Notes: generated by a model not told the origin, from the sequence alone. Shown: positions 1-8,664, counted from the stretch's first letter. The stretch is 61,928 nt of DNA from Halorientalis sp. (GCF_028275115.1 NZ_JAQCNH010000091.1:1-61928), one strand, 5' to 3'. Translations and numbers: made by a program.

Positions 1-36
1 GAGGAAACCGCGCCGTTCACCGCGCGGAGGATGTCA
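1..36 (+). mobile_element. Possible IS200/IS605-type (IS1341) right end at the window edge
   Basis: A short hairpin (CCGCGC at 8-13 pairing with GCGCGG at 22-27, loop containing GTTCAC) is followed directly by AGGATGTCA. As far as I recall, haloarchaeal TnpB-type elements often end in a hairpin with GTTCAC in the loop and then GGAGGATGT. A similar motif occurs at 45179-45215 in this window. The body of the element, if there is one, lies to the left, outside the window. The assignment rests on motif memory only. Confidence 0.35.
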
Positions 37-161
37 TAGACGTGATTGTCGGAACCGTCACCGTACCGACAAATTCACGCCCTCCTCGCTTGGGCCGGTT
101 TCTGAGCGGCCCGAAATGCGGTCGGAGCCGTTTGCGGTCTCTGGCACCCGAATAGCGGTAC

Positions 162-169
162 GTTTATAC
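162..169 (+). promoter_or_regulatory. TATA-like box of lsm-rpl37e-purF
   Basis: The AT-rich octamer GTTTATAC is centred about 27 nt before the lsm start codon at 193, the spacing expected for a leaderless haloarchaeal transcript. Confidence 0.5.
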
Positions 170-192
170 GTTCGTCGGCACCGATTTTCGGT

Positions 193-378
193 ATGAGTGG
201 ACGACCGCTGGATGTCCTCGAGGCCGCGCTCGGTTCGAGCGTGACAGTTCAACTGAAAGGGGGCGAAATGTACGAAGGAGAGCTCACTGGCTACGATCAA
301 CACATGAACCTGGTCGTGGAAGCGGGTGAAGACACAACGATTATACGCGGCGATAACGTGGTTTCTATCAACCCATGA
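193..378 (+). CDS. lsm: Sm-like archaeal protein (Lsm)
   Basis: This 61-aa protein has the full Sm fold in miniature. Sm1 lies around residues 9-40 ([15 protein letters not shown], then D-HMNLV) and Sm2 near the C-terminus ([10 protein letters not shown]). Lsm proteins form heptameric rings that bind U-rich RNA and act in small-RNA metabolism. The gene overlaps the L37e gene by an ATGA stop/start, the usual lsm-rpl37e pair of haloarchaea, and has a TATA-like box at the right distance for a leaderless start. Length is normal for archaeal Lsm. Confidence 0.93.
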   Translation: MSGRPLDVLEAALGSSVTVQLKGGEMYEGELTGYDQHMNLVVEAGEDTTIIRGDNVVSINP

Positions 379-548
379 CGGGCGCAGGAACACCGAGCCA
401 AGGAAAGAAAAACACCACGACACACACGAAGTGTCGCCGGTGTGGCGAAAAGTCGTATCACACGAAGAAGAAAGTCTGTTCGTCCTGTGGTTTCGGCAAG
501 TCCGCCAAGCGTCGTGACTACGCCTGGCAGCAAAAGGCCGGCGAGTAA
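375..548 (+). CDS. rpl37e: Large ribosomal subunit protein eL37 (L37e)
   Basis: This 57-aa basic zinc-ribbon protein begins [12 protein letters not shown] and carries the paired motifs CRRCG and CSSCG that bind zinc, followed by the basic segment SAKRRDYAW typical of eL37. It is a structural protein of the 50S subunit that binds 23S rRNA. The start codon overlaps the lsm stop (ATGA), so the two are translationally coupled. The purF start follows 24 nt after the stop, so all three may be one transcript. Confidence 0.95.
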   Translation: MTGAGTPSQGKKNTTTHTKCRRCGEKSYHTKKKVCSSCGFGKSAKRRDYAWQQKAGE

Positions 549-572
549 CCGACCAACACTTCACCACCCACA

Positions 573-2018
573 ATGCACGAGAAGTGCGGCGTCGTCGGAG
601 TATCGCTAGAAAACCGAGACGCCGCCCGCCCCCTCTACTACTCCCTGTACGCTCTCCAACACCGTGGCCAGGAATCGGCCGGAATTGTTACACACGACGG
701 GTTCCAGCAGCACTCACACGTCGATATGGGGCTCGTCGGCGACGCCTTCGAGCAGGGCGACCTCGAGAATCTGAACGGATCACACGGAATCGGTCACGTC
801 CGGTACCCTACTGCCGGCAGCGTCAACGCGTGCTGTGCCCAGCCGTTTTCTGTCTCGTTCAAGAGCGGGTCGCTCGGCCTGAGCCACAACGGCAACCTCG
901 TCAACGCCGAGGATATTGGCAACCAGCTGGCCGAACTCGGTCACGCCTTCACCTCCGACGGCGACACCGAGGTCATCGCCCACGACCTGGCCCGTAACCT
1001 TCTCGAAGAGGACCTCGTCCGCGCAGTCAAGCGGACGATGAGCCGAATACACGGATCGTACTCCCTGACCATCATGCACGACGACACCGTGCTGGGCGTG
1101 CGCGACCCGGAGGGGAATCGGCCGCTGTGTATCGGCGAACTCGAAGACGGCTACGTCCTGGCCTCCGAATCGGCGGCCATCGACACACTCGACGGCGAGC
1201 TGATTCGAGACGTACGGCCGGGTGAACTCGTCGTCCTCCACAGCGACGGGACGGGGTACGACACGTATCAACTCGTCCAGCCTGAGAACACCGCCCACTG
1301 TTTCTTCGAGCACGTCTACTTCGCGCGGCCTGACTCGGTAATCGACGACGAACTCGTCTACGAGGTACGCCGAGACCTGGGTCGTGCGCTCTGGGAGGAG
1401 AACGGCATCGACTCCGACGTGGTGATGCCAGTGCCCGACTCCGGGCGTGCGTTCGCGTCGGGGTACGCAGAAGCAGCCAACGAAGATGAAGCCGCTGACG
1501 GCGTGGAGTTCGCCGAGGGGCTGATGAAAAACCGCTACGTGGGCCGGACGTTCATTATGCCGACCCAAGACGAACGCGAGCGAGCGGTCCGGCTGAAGCT
1601 CAACCCGATCAAGTCGACGGTGGAGGGAAAGACGGTCACGCTGATCGACGACTCCATCGTCCGGGGGACGACGTCGAACCAACTGGTCCAGTTGCTGTAC
1701 GACGCTGGGGCCGAGGCGGTCCACGTCCGGATCGGCGCGCCACCCATCGTCGCCCCGTGTTACATGGGGATCGACATGGCTTCCCGCGAGGAGTTAATCG
1801 CCGCCGACCAGCCTGTCGCGGACATCCGCGACGAAATCGGGGCCGACTCGCTGTCGTATCTCTCTATCGACGCCGTCGCCGGTGCGCTCTCGAAATCGAA
1901 GGTCGATCTCTGCCTCGGCTGTGTCACCGGAGAGTACCCCTACGACATCGACGGCGAATCCAAGGACCGCGAGGTCGACCGACCCGCCATCGGAACGGCT
2001 GCGAGCGCGGACGACTGA
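573..2018 (+). CDS. purF: Amidophosphoribosyltransferase
   Basis: This 481-aa enzyme catalyses the first committed step of purine synthesis, making 5-phosphoribosylamine from PRPP and glutamine. The N-terminal Ntn glutaminase domain starts after a four-residue propeptide: MHEK precedes Cys5, the expected N-terminal nucleophile, in CGVVGV. The C-terminal phosphoribosyltransferase domain contains the PRPP loop LIDDSIVRGTT at about residues 357-367. A Cys-containing LCLGC segment near the C-terminus resembles the Fe-S cluster ligands of the Bacillus-type enzyme. Length fits the family. It follows lsm-rpl37e in the same direction. Confidence 0.95.
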   Translation: MHEKCGVVGVSLENRDAARPLYYSLYALQHRGQESAGIVTHDGFQQHSHVDMGLVGDAFEQGDLENLNGSHGIGHVRYPTAGSVNACCAQPFSVSFKSGSLGLSHNGNLVNAEDIGNQLAELGHAFTSDGDTEVIAHDLARNLLEEDLVRAVKRTMSRIHGSYSLTIMHDDTVLGVRDPEGNRPLCIGELEDGYVLASESAAIDTLDGELIRDVRPGELVVLHSDGTGYDTYQLVQPENTAHCFFEHVYFARPDSVIDDELVYEVRRDLGRALWEENGIDSDVVMPVPDSGRAFASGYAEAANEDEAADGVEFAEGLMKNRYVGRTFIMPTQDERERAVRLKLNPIKSTVEGKTVTLIDDSIVRGTTSNQLVQLLYDAGAEAVHVRIGAPPIVAPCYMGIDMASREELIAADQPVADIRDEIGADSLSYLSIDAVAGALSKSKVDLCLGCVTGEYPYDIDGESKDREVDRPAIGTAASADD

Positions 2019-2099
2019 CGGGAGGGCGACCGGACCGACTCTCCCGGGCACGAGCGAGAGAACGGGAACGGAACAGAGCGAGCGTGAGCGGGCGGGTTC

Positions 2100-2660
2100 T
2101 CAGAAAAGCACGTACAACAACAGGTAGACGACGGTGCCGAGGGCGAACGAGACGAGCCACAGCGTCGCGGCGACGCGGCCGACCCGCGGGTGGTTCGTCC
2201 CGGGGAGTTCGCTGCTCGGCCGGGTGAGCGCCAGGAGGAGGACGTAGAACAACAGCGGGATACAGACGATGGCGAGCAGGATGTGGATGCCTAGAATCGG
2301 GAAGTAGACGAATTGTTCGACGGTGGCCGGACCTGGGAACTCGGTGGGGCCTTTGAGGGTCACGCGGTAGAGATAGAGGACGAGGAAGGTCGCGAACAGA
2401 ACAAGAACGGTGATCATGGCGTTGCGGTGACGCGTGACCTCGTCGCGGCGGATCGCTCGCCAGCCGACCAGAATCACGGCGATGGCGAGGACGCTCACGA
2501 CGGCGTTGACGTGTGGGATGGCCGCGAGAAACCACGCGGGGGCCTGTGGGAGAGCGGCCCGAGGAATCACCCCGAGGACGGCGCCGAACACCAGCGCGAG
2601 GGCGACAACGGTTAACAGGCCGGTCAACTCTGGGACACGGTCTCGCGCGCGCAGTTCCAT
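2100..2660 (-). CDS. DUF420-family membrane protein
   Basis: This 186-aa protein has about five hydrophobic helices: roughly residues 13-35, 45-65, 80-100, 118-145 and 162-185. Conserved His and Arg residues between helices (HVNAV, HRNAM, GIHILLA) match the DUF420 pattern. Some bacterial DUF420 members are linked to cytochrome oxidase assembly, but no oxidase genes are nearby here, so the role is not assigned. The start MELRARDRVPEL is chosen because an upstream extension in another frame is not coding. The gene stands alone between purF and the HtrA-like gene. Confidence 0.8.
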   Translation of the reverse strand: MELRARDRVPELTGLLTVVALALVFGAVLGVIPRAALPQAPAWFLAAIPHVNAVVSVLAIAVILVGWRAIRRDEVTRHRNAMITVLVLFATFLVLYLYRVTLKGPTEFPGPATVEQFVYFPILGIHILLAIVCIPLLFYVLLLALTRPSSELPGTNHPRVGRVAATLWLVSFALGTVVYLLLYVLF

Positions 2661-2730
2661 GAGCGGGCGTAGCGGCCGAACCGGAATGTGCGTTTCCGTT
2701 CACCGCGGCGGCCGACGAGGGGACGACGGC

Positions 2731-3867
2731 TCAGGCGTAGGGTTCGGGCCGCTCGCCGAGCGTGAGTTGGACGGTGGTGCGACCGCCGTCGCGGATGACC
2801 TCGACGGGAATCGTATCGCCCGGACTGGTCACCAGTGCGAGGTACGTCGAGAGCACCTCTTGGCTCTCCACGGTCTGGCCGCCCATGCTGACGATCACGT
2901 CGCCACCGGTCGGGACCTGAACGCCGTCGATGGCCGTGGTCCCGGTCGAGCCCTGGAGAACGCCGCTAGAGGGACTGTCCGAGCGCACCTCGTCGATGTA
3001 GACACCGTCGGCATCGGAGAGCCCTTCGGCCTCGGCGATGAGTGGCGTGACGCTGGTGAGACCGACACCCATGAACGAGTGCTGGTAGTCGCCAGTATCG
3101 ATCAACGACGGGACGACGCGTTTCATCAACGCGGCCGAGATGGCGAAGCCGATGTTGTCACCGCCGCCGGAGTTGATGACGCCCGCGACCTCACCGTCGA
3201 GCGTCACCAGCGGGCCGCCGCTGTTGCCGGGGTTCACCGGGGCGTCCGTTTGAATCGCGTCCGGGATACGGAAGTTGTTGCGCGCGGGCAGCGACCGGTC
3301 GACGCCACTGACCACCCCCGATGTCATCGAACCGGTGTAACCGAGGGGATTTCCGATAGCGATAACCGGCTGACCGATGGCCACTTCACTCTCGATGAGC
3401 GAGAGCGGCGTCGCCGTATCGGGGACGCTCTGTATGTCGAGGACGGCGAGGTCGCTGTAGGCGTCGGTGCCGACCACCTCGGCGGTACGCCACTGACCGT
3501 CGGTGAACTGGATCCGGATGTCGTCGAAGACGGTTCCCGGTTCGAGGACCGCCCCTCGCGTGTCCGTCACGACGTGTTCGTTCGTGATGATGTACTGGTC
3601 GTTGTAAACGAACCCGGACCCCTCTCCCGCCCGGCCACGCGAGTCCGCGTAGACCCGGACCAGGACGACCGAGTCGATAGTTTGTCTGTACACGTCGGTG
3701 TAATCCGACTGTGACTCGGGTGTCGAATTCAGTAGCTCCGCCGCGTCCGGGTTCGAGACGTTTCCAGACGACGCTCTCGACTGTGAGGTGTTACAACCGG
3801 CGACACCAGCGGCAACGCCGGTTGCAGCTGCCAGCAACCGCCGCCGCGTCAACTGCTCGCTACTCAT
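2731..3867 (-). CDS. HtrA/DegP-like serine protease, Tat lipoprotein
   Basis: This 378-aa protein begins with a twin-arginine signal (TRRRLLAAATG) and a lipobox VAGC with Cys25, so it is probably exported folded by Tat and anchored by lipid outside the membrane. The trypsin-like domain shows the triad His98 (NEHVV), Asp139 (YSDLAVLD) and Ser216 (PGNSGGPL). A PDZ-like domain follows from about residue 270 (LTSVTPLIAEAEG, then GDVIVSMGG). This is the architecture of extracytoplasmic quality-control proteases. Its upstream region holds a very G-rich tract (4001-4020). Confidence 0.9.
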   Translation of the reverse strand: MSSEQLTRRRLLAAATGVAAGVAGCNTSQSRASSGNVSNPDAAELLNSTPESQSDYTDVYRQTIDSVVLVRVYADSRGRAGEGSGFVYNDQYIITNEHVVTDTRGAVLEPGTVFDDIRIQFTDGQWRTAEVVGTDAYSDLAVLDIQSVPDTATPLSLIESEVAIGQPVIAIGNPLGYTGSMTSGVVSGVDRSLPARNNFRIPDAIQTDAPVNPGNSGGPLVTLDGEVAGVINSGGGDNIGFAISAALMKRVVPSLIDTGDYQHSFMGVGLTSVTPLIAEAEGLSDADGVYIDEVRSDSPSSGVLQGSTGTTAIDGVQVPTGGDVIVSMGGQTVESQEVLSTYLALVTSPGDTIPVEVIRDGGRTTVQLTLGERPEPYA

Positions 3868-4341
3868 GCCCAGTTGTTAGAGGCGCGGTGAATAAAGGCC
3901 GGCGGTACGGTCGGTTACCGCCGGGGTAGCGACTGGTTGATGTCGAAAGAGTGAGGGAGGATGTGTGGGGTAAGTGGGGACGAGGAGTGGGGTGAAAGCA
4001 GGGTGGGTGGGTGGGGTGGGCAGATGGTGGAATTGAGACGCCACCAACGTGCCAGCATCTACTGTATCGTCGATGTTGATCATAACTGTATCCCTCCGTC
4101 TATCACATTCGATAACTCGCGGAGTCTGGCAGTCGCTACCGTCTGTGAACCGGTCGTGACCCGAACTGCGCCGGAAATATCAACGACGATTCAGTGAAAA
4201 TTACCGCTTCACCGAAACGAGCTACCCTCGGACCGCGTATTCTCCCCAATCTATTTCTTCGCTTGCAGTCATACTGAGTATAAGAATGGTTCGCGAATTC
4301 GTGGTGTTGTCGGGTGCCTGCCAGTACGGCGTGATTAACAG
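3868..4341. other. Intergenic region with G-rich tract and AT-rich segment
   Basis: This 474-bp region lies between the divergent HtrA-like gene and the HalX regulator. I see no convincing ORF. It contains a run of GGG blocks separated by single T residues (4001-4020), preceded by further GGGG runs from about 3954. It then becomes AT-rich toward 4340, where the promoter of the HalX gene should lie. Confidence 0.6.
4001..4020 (+). repeat. Candidate G-quadruplex tract
   Basis: Five GGG or GGGG runs are separated by single T residues. Loops of one nucleotide make this a textbook parallel G-quadruplex motif on the plus strand and a C-rich i-motif on the minus strand. It lies about 134 nt upstream of the HtrA-like start codon. 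Confidence 0.6.
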
Positions 4342-4977
4342 ATGAGTCAACGTTCACCAGTCGTCCTCGTCGTGGACGACAACAGAGCTATCGCGAACAC
4401 TTACACGGCATTTCTGTCGGACGAGTACGACGTTCGGACAGCGTACAACGGGAGAGAGGCACTCGACGAACTCGACGAGACTGTCGACGTGGTGTTGTTG
4501 GACCGTCGGATGCCCGAAGTGTCCGGGGACGCCGTCCTCGAAGAGATCGAGTCACGCCAACTCGACTGTCGGGTCGTCATGCTGACAGCCGTCGACCCGG
4601 ACTTCGAGATTATCGACATGGGCTTCGACGAGTACCTGGTCAAGCCCATCGAGCGGGAGGAACTGAACGAGGTCGTCAGCGAGATGCTGGAGCGTGCGAC
4701 ATACGACGACGACTTCCGGCGTTTCCTGGCGCTGGTCTCGAAGAAGGCCACGCTCGAAGAGGAGAAATCCAGCGCGGAACTCGAAGCCAGCGACGAGTAC
4801 GCGAAAATCAAACAGCGCCTCGCGGACCGTCGCGACCAGGTCGGCGTCGATATGTCCGACCTCGAAGAGAACTTCTCCGACGTGTCGGGCACGCTCAAAG
4901 TCACCGATATGGACGCCTCGAGCGACCGCGACGTACCCGACATCCCGGGCATCGACGAGGACGAAGCCAAAGAGTGA
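4342..4977 (+). CDS. HalX-type response regulator
   Basis: This 211-aa protein has an intact receiver domain: acidic pocket Asp12-Asp13 (VVDDNRA), phospho-acceptor Asp54 (LLDRRMP) and the conserved Lys in YLVKPI. It is followed by a HalX domain, an acidic helical region of about residues 110-180 rich in Glu and Lys (KKATLEEEKSSAEL). There is no DNA-binding output domain, as usual for this haloarchaeal family, whose output is unknown. The cognate kinase is not adjacent; the nearest histidine kinase is at 9514-11283. A relative with a dead receiver is at 59460-60041. Confidence 0.88.
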   Translation: MSQRSPVVLVVDDNRAIANTYTAFLSDEYDVRTAYNGREALDELDETVDVVLLDRRMPEVSGDAVLEEIESRQLDCRVVMLTAVDPDFEIIDMGFDEYLVKPIEREELNEVVSEMLERATYDDDFRRFLALVSKKATLEEEKSSAELEASDEYAKIKQRLADRRDQVGVDMSDLEENFSDVSGTLKVTDMDASSDRDVPDIPGIDEDEAKE

Positions 4978-5390
4978 GTCGCGGTCTGGGGCCGGGGTTA
5001 GCCGGAGGCGACAGACTTCCCTGACCGACGGACGGTCTCGTTCCCGGTCAGAAAATAACGCGCGTTCGAGGCCGTGTCGACCAACAGATCCGGCTCTGGT
5101 TTCCACGAAGTAGTCGGTACAGCTCGCGTTCCGGAGCCGCGCCGAGACGGACGCTGTCCCCGCGTCCAGAGCTCGGTCGGTCAGTTCACTGTTCGGGAGT
5201 TGTGCTGGCGCAATCGTCGAGCGTGGCGGTTGGCTACCAGTGTGAGCGCCGGTGCACCGGAAAAGAAGACGAGCAGCTGTGGTCGTGAGGATTGCGGCTC
5301 GACGAATTGTATCCGGTGTTCGGAAAAGGTCGGTACGTGTTCGCTTCGAGCCGGAGCTGTCACTGGCTGACCTGCTCCGAACGGAATGAT
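4978..5390. other. Region without a recognised gene
   Basis: About 410 bp lie between the HalX gene and the hairpins downstream of tRNA-Leu. Short reading frames exist on both strands but none has a credible start signal or a recognisable motif. It may hold decayed sequence. Confidence 0.4.
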
Positions 5391-5450
5391 GCGTGGGTGC
5401 AGTCCCAAGGGGAGTGCACCCGCACTCTGTGGTCGCGGGCATGGCCCGCG
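5391..5450 (-). terminator. Two hairpins just downstream of tRNA-Leu
   Basis: On the transcript of the minus-strand tRNA, two strong stem-loops follow its 3' end. The first is a perfect 7-bp stem (5434-5440 with 5444-5450, loop of 3). The second is a long stem (5393-5406 with 5410-5423) with one mismatch and one wobble. They could be a tRNA 3'-processing or termination structure. The second arm also partly copies the tRNA acceptor sequence GCGTGGGT. Confidence 0.4.
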
Positions 5451-5457
5451 TGGTGAG

Positions 5458-5542
<85 letters not shown>

Positions 5543-5581
5543 ACTGTGTGTCTGTCCGCACTCACCCGGTACCCCTGGCCG

Positions 5582-5589
5582 GATAAAAG
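5582..5589 (-). promoter_or_regulatory. TATA-like box of tRNA-Leu
   Basis: On the minus strand the segment reads CTTTTATC, about 40 nt before the mature tRNA 5' end. This leaves room for a short leader removed by RNase P. Confidence 0.4.
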
Positions 5590-5705
5590 GGCTTTCGTTT
5601 GTCAACGGCAGGCCGACCCAATCCAGCAACCGGACCGGAGTGCGTCTGTGCGCGAGCGGTGTCGGAAGCGGACGTTTCAAATACGGGGCAGCTATTACCG
5701 CTGGT

Positions 5706-6206
5706 ATGGCTAAATACTCGACCGGCGACGCGGGTGGAAACGCCGGCGGGAGCTGCGAACTCTGTGGCGAGGAGGACGGTGACCTCCGCTCGGCGAGTGT
5801 CGCCGGGGCCCAACTCGAAGTCTGCGCGGACTGTGCACAGCACGGCGACGACGCGAACGACAGTTCCGACGACGACAGCAGAAGCGACAGCGACCGTATG
5901 CGCCGGGCGGCCCAGAACACCGCCCGCATCGACGACGCACGCAAAGGCGACCCGACCCACTGGGAAGAGGAAGGCACCGACTACGAGGACGACCAGTTGC
6001 CCTACCTCGTCTCGGACTACGGCAAGCGACTTACCGACGCGCGCCAGGCCGCCGGTCTGCAGCTCGAAGAACTCGCCGACGACCTCGACATCGACCAATC
6101 CGACCTGTTGGCCGTCGAGCAGGAGCGGGCCACTCAGGCCGGTGTCGGCGGCTCCGTCATCACGAAGCTGGAAGACCGACTCGACGTGGAACTCGCCGAG
6201 TCCTGA
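5706..6206 (+). CDS. Multiprotein bridging factor 1 homologue (aMBF1)
   Basis: The 166-aa protein starts MAKYSTGDAGG at 5706; the longer upstream frame runs through the tRNA and is rejected. An N-terminal zinc ribbon has CELCGEE and CADC pairs. A C-terminal Cro-type helix-turn-helix (about residues 105-160: LTDARQAAGLQLEELADDLDI) is the MBF1 HTH. Archaeal MBF1 is a conserved transcription or translation factor. A TATA-like TTTCAAATA lies about 27 nt before the start, supporting a leaderless message. It is divergent from tRNA-Leu. Confidence 0.9.
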   Translation: MAKYSTGDAGGNAGGSCELCGEEDGDLRSASVAGAQLEVCADCAQHGDDANDSSDDDSRSDSDRMRRAAQNTARIDDARKGDPTHWEEEGTDYEDDQLPYLVSDYGKRLTDARQAAGLQLEELADDLDIDQSDLLAVEQERATQAGVGGSVITKLEDRLDVELAES

Positions 6207-6267
6207 CCGGCCGAATCCGACCGCGGTGGTCCCGTCCGTTTTTGTTCTCTGCCCACCAGATAGTGGC

Positions 6268-7392
6268 ATGCACATTTCGCCCGAGCAGGAAGCAATCCGA
6301 GACACCGTCCGAGAGTTCGCCGAGGCGGAGATTCGGCCCGTGGCCGGCGAGGCCGACGAGACCGGCGAGTTCCCCGAGGGTGTGTGGGATGGGCTGGCCG
6401 ACCTCGATCTGACGGGGTTGACCGTCCCCGAGGCGTACGGCGGCTTCGACGCCGACCGGGTCACCTACGCCGTCGTCAACGAGGCTGTCGCCTACGGCGC
6501 ACTCGCGGTCGCCACCGCGCTCTCCGTCCACTGTCTGGCGGCCTCCTGCATCCGCGAGTTCGGCGACGAAGCCCTGCAAGAGGAGTGGCTCCCGGAGATG
6601 TGTGCGGGGCGGCCCGTCGGCGCGTTCGCACTCTCGGAACCCGGCGCGGGCTCGAACCCCGCCGAGATGACGACCGAGGCGCGCCGCGACGGTGACGAGT
6701 ACGTTATCAACGGCAGCAAACAGTGGATCACGAACGGCGAGCGGTCGGGCGTGGTCGTCCTGTTCGCAAAGACCGACCGCGACGACCCGTCGAGCGTGAC
6801 CCAGTTTCTCGTTCCCAAGCGCACCGACGGACTGGAAGTCGGCGAAAAAGAGGACAAACTGGGATTGCGCGCGAGCGACACGACCACACTCGAGTTCGAC
6901 GGCGCACGCATCCCGGCCGAGTACCGGCTGACCGAGGAAGGCCGGGGGTTGTCGGCCGCGCTGTCGATTCTGACCGGGGGTCGCATCGGCATCGCTGCGC
7001 AGTCGGTCGGGCTCGCACAGGCCGCACTGGACGCGGCCCTCGACTACGCGGGTGACCGCGAGCAGTTCGGCCAGCCTCTCGGCGACTTCCAGGCGATCCA
7101 GCACAAACTCGCGGAGATGGGGACGACAGTGCGGGCGGGCCGCCTGCTGACACTGGACGCCGCCCGGCGTGCGGACGCCGGCGAGAGCGTGCGCGGCGCG
7201 GCGAGCATGGCGAAGTACTTCGCCAGCGAAGGCGCTGTCGACGTGACCAACGAGGCCGTCCAGATTCACGGGGGGTACGGCTACACCACGGACTTCGACG
7301 TGGAGCGGTTCTACCGCGACGCGAAGGTGACAACCATCTACGAGGGGACCACCGAGATACAGAAGCGAGTCATTGCCGAGGAGTTGCGCTAG
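6268..7392 (+). CDS. Acyl-CoA dehydrogenase
   Basis: This 374-aa flavoprotein has the standard three-part ACAD architecture: an N-terminal helical domain (MHISPEQEAIRDTVREFA), a middle beta domain with FALSEPGAGSNPA and the FAD-binding segment QWITNGE, and a C-terminal helical domain. It ends IYEGTTEIQKR, whose Glu is the likely catalytic base. It oxidises an acyl-CoA thioester at the alpha-beta carbons in fatty-acid or branched-chain degradation; chain specificity cannot be read. The start at 6268 is chosen because the longer open frame upstream overlaps the MBF1 gene. Confidence 0.93.
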   Translation: MHISPEQEAIRDTVREFAEAEIRPVAGEADETGEFPEGVWDGLADLDLTGLTVPEAYGGFDADRVTYAVVNEAVAYGALAVATALSVHCLAASCIREFGDEALQEEWLPEMCAGRPVGAFALSEPGAGSNPAEMTTEARRDGDEYVINGSKQWITNGERSGVVVLFAKTDRDDPSSVTQFLVPKRTDGLEVGEKEDKLGLRASDTTTLEFDGARIPAEYRLTEEGRGLSAALSILTGGRIGIAAQSVGLAQAALDAALDYAGDREQFGQPLGDFQAIQHKLAEMGTTVRAGRLLTLDAARRADAGESVRGAASMAKYFASEGAVDVTNEAVQIHGGYGYTTDFDVERFYRDAKVTTIYEGTTEIQKRVIAEELR

Positions 7393-7461
7393 TCGCGTTT
7401 TCGATTGCGCGCCTCGACGTGTCCAGACAGTCCAGGGAGGGTGACGACCGGGACGGCCGAG

Positions 7462-7698
7462 CTAGATTTCGCCCGCGTCCTCGCGGCCGCGCACACCGAG
7501 AGATACCACGGGCGGAGTCAGTAGCGCGACGGGCAGAAAGGAGAACGCCGCGAGCCGAAGCGACCGGTCGTATGACGGGGCCGGCGTCTCGACCTCGACG
7601 AACGTCCCTGCGACTATGCCGAACAACACGAGGCGGGTGCCGACTTCCCACACGAACCGGCGCAGAGCGCCGTCCGAGGCGGCGGCCGTGGGGCTCAC
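7462..7698 (-). CDS. Small two-helix membrane protein
   Basis: This 78-aa protein has two hydrophobic stretches (about 20-35, VLFGIVAGTFVEV, and 47-70, LAAFSFLPVALLTPPVVSLGV) joined by a polar loop. It looks like one of the many small lineage-specific haloarchaeal membrane proteins. It lies convergent to the acyl-CoA dehydrogenase and divergent from the HAD gene. No family is recognised. The call rests on hydrophobic pattern and a clean gene boundary. Confidence 0.55.
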   Translation of the reverse strand: MSPTAAASDGALRRFVWEVGTRLVLFGIVAGTFVEVETPAPSYDRSLRLAAFSFLPVALLTPPVVSLGVRGREDAGEI

Positions 7699-7794
7699 AG
7701 CAGCGTTCGACCGATTTGGTCAGCGTCCCTCTGGTCCGACAGTTCGGGCGGGGCCACCGAAGGGGCTATTTCCGAGCCGTGTCTACCATCGGCC

Positions 7795-8331
7795 GTGATA
7801 CAGGAGTACGACGCGCTGGTCTACGACCTCGACGGGACGCTGGTCCATCTCGACGTGGACTGGGAAGCGGTGCGTCACGAGGCCGCCTCGGTCCTGCGTC
7901 CACACGGTGTCGACGTGGAGGACGCGGACCTCTGGACGCTTCTCGAACGGTCCGAAGGGGCCGGGTACCGTCGCCTCGTCGACGAGACCATCGCGGAGTT
8001 CGAGCGCGAGGGCGCACGAGCCTCCCGACGACTCCCGCTCGCAGGGACGGTCCCCGCCGACCAACCGGTCGGCGTCTGTTCGTTGAACGCCGAGTCGGCC
8101 TGTCGAATCGCCCTGGAGACCTACGGAATCGACGGGGACGTCGACGTGGTCGTCGGCCGTGACTCGGTGGACACGGAGAAGCCCCACCCCGAACCCCTGC
8201 TGACCACAGTGGAGGGACTTGGCGTCAAGCCCGAGTCGACACTGTTCGTCGGTGACTCGGAGACCGACGAAGAGACGGCCCGACGCGCGGGGACGGACTA
8301 CGTCTACGTCCGGGAGTTTCCCGCTGAGTGA
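7795..8331 (+). CDS. HAD-superfamily hydrolase
   Basis: This 178-aa protein starts with GTG. Motif I is DLDGTLV with nucleophile Asp11 and acid-base Asp13; motif II is likely VGVCSLN; motif IV is VGDSETDEETA. The small size implies a minimal cap, as in phosphoglycolate-phosphatase-like HAD enzymes. The substrate cannot be named. It is convergent with the small membrane protein at 8332, the stop codons abutting. Confidence 0.85.
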   Translation: MIQEYDALVYDLDGTLVHLDVDWEAVRHEAASVLRPHGVDVEDADLWTLLERSEGAGYRRLVDETIAEFEREGARASRRLPLAGTVPADQPVGVCSLNAESACRIALETYGIDGDVDVVVGRDSVDTEKPHPEPLLTTVEGLGVKPESTLFVGDSETDEETARRAGTDYVYVREFPAE

Positions 8332-8604
8332 TCACCGTTCTTCACGACGTGCGTAAAGATAGACTGCAGCGGCGGTACAGAACCAGACGACGGCACCGAC
8401 ACGGATGGCGAAGTTCGCGCGGGCCGGCCAGGTCTGGAGCTCGACGGCGACCGCGAGCAGGGCGACCAGCGGCGCGCCGACGACGATGGTCGTGACGAAG
8501 GTCACCTGCATCACCCAGCCGTAGTCGATCCCGTCGGGATCGGTCGTCTCTGCTGGCTCGCGGTCGATCGGTGCCACATCAACTACTGAAGACGGTTCAA
8601 ACAT
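8332..8604 (-). CDS. Small two-helix membrane protein (DUF5822-like)
   Basis: The 90-aa protein starts MFEPSSVVDVAP at 8604. After a polar N-terminus there are two transmembrane helices (about residues 31-52 and 65-84), and it ends YARREER. It resembles the haloarchaeal DUF5822 proteins as I remember them, but the name is tentative. It is divergent from panB, whose start is 60 bp away, and abuts the HAD gene stop. Confidence 0.7.
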   Translation of the reverse strand: MFEPSSVVDVAPIDREPAETTDPDGIDYGWVMQVTFVTTIVVGAPLVALLAVAVELQTWPARANFAIRVGAVVWFCTAAAVYLYARREER

Positions 8605-8664
8605 GGCTCTGTCGGTCCGGACGCATCGGACACGTTTAGGGCCCCGGGCGATAGATTCGAGGGT

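Noticed and set aside
1924..2703. Long Arg/Pro-rich open frame on the minus strand over the DUF420 gene
   Set aside because: It is the GC-rich shadow of purF and DUF420 with no domain and a composition unlike haloarchaeal proteins.
6160..7269. 369-aa open frame opposite the acyl-CoA dehydrogenase
   Set aside because: It is an antisense shadow of a clear ACAD gene; its codons mirror the sense strand and no motif is present.
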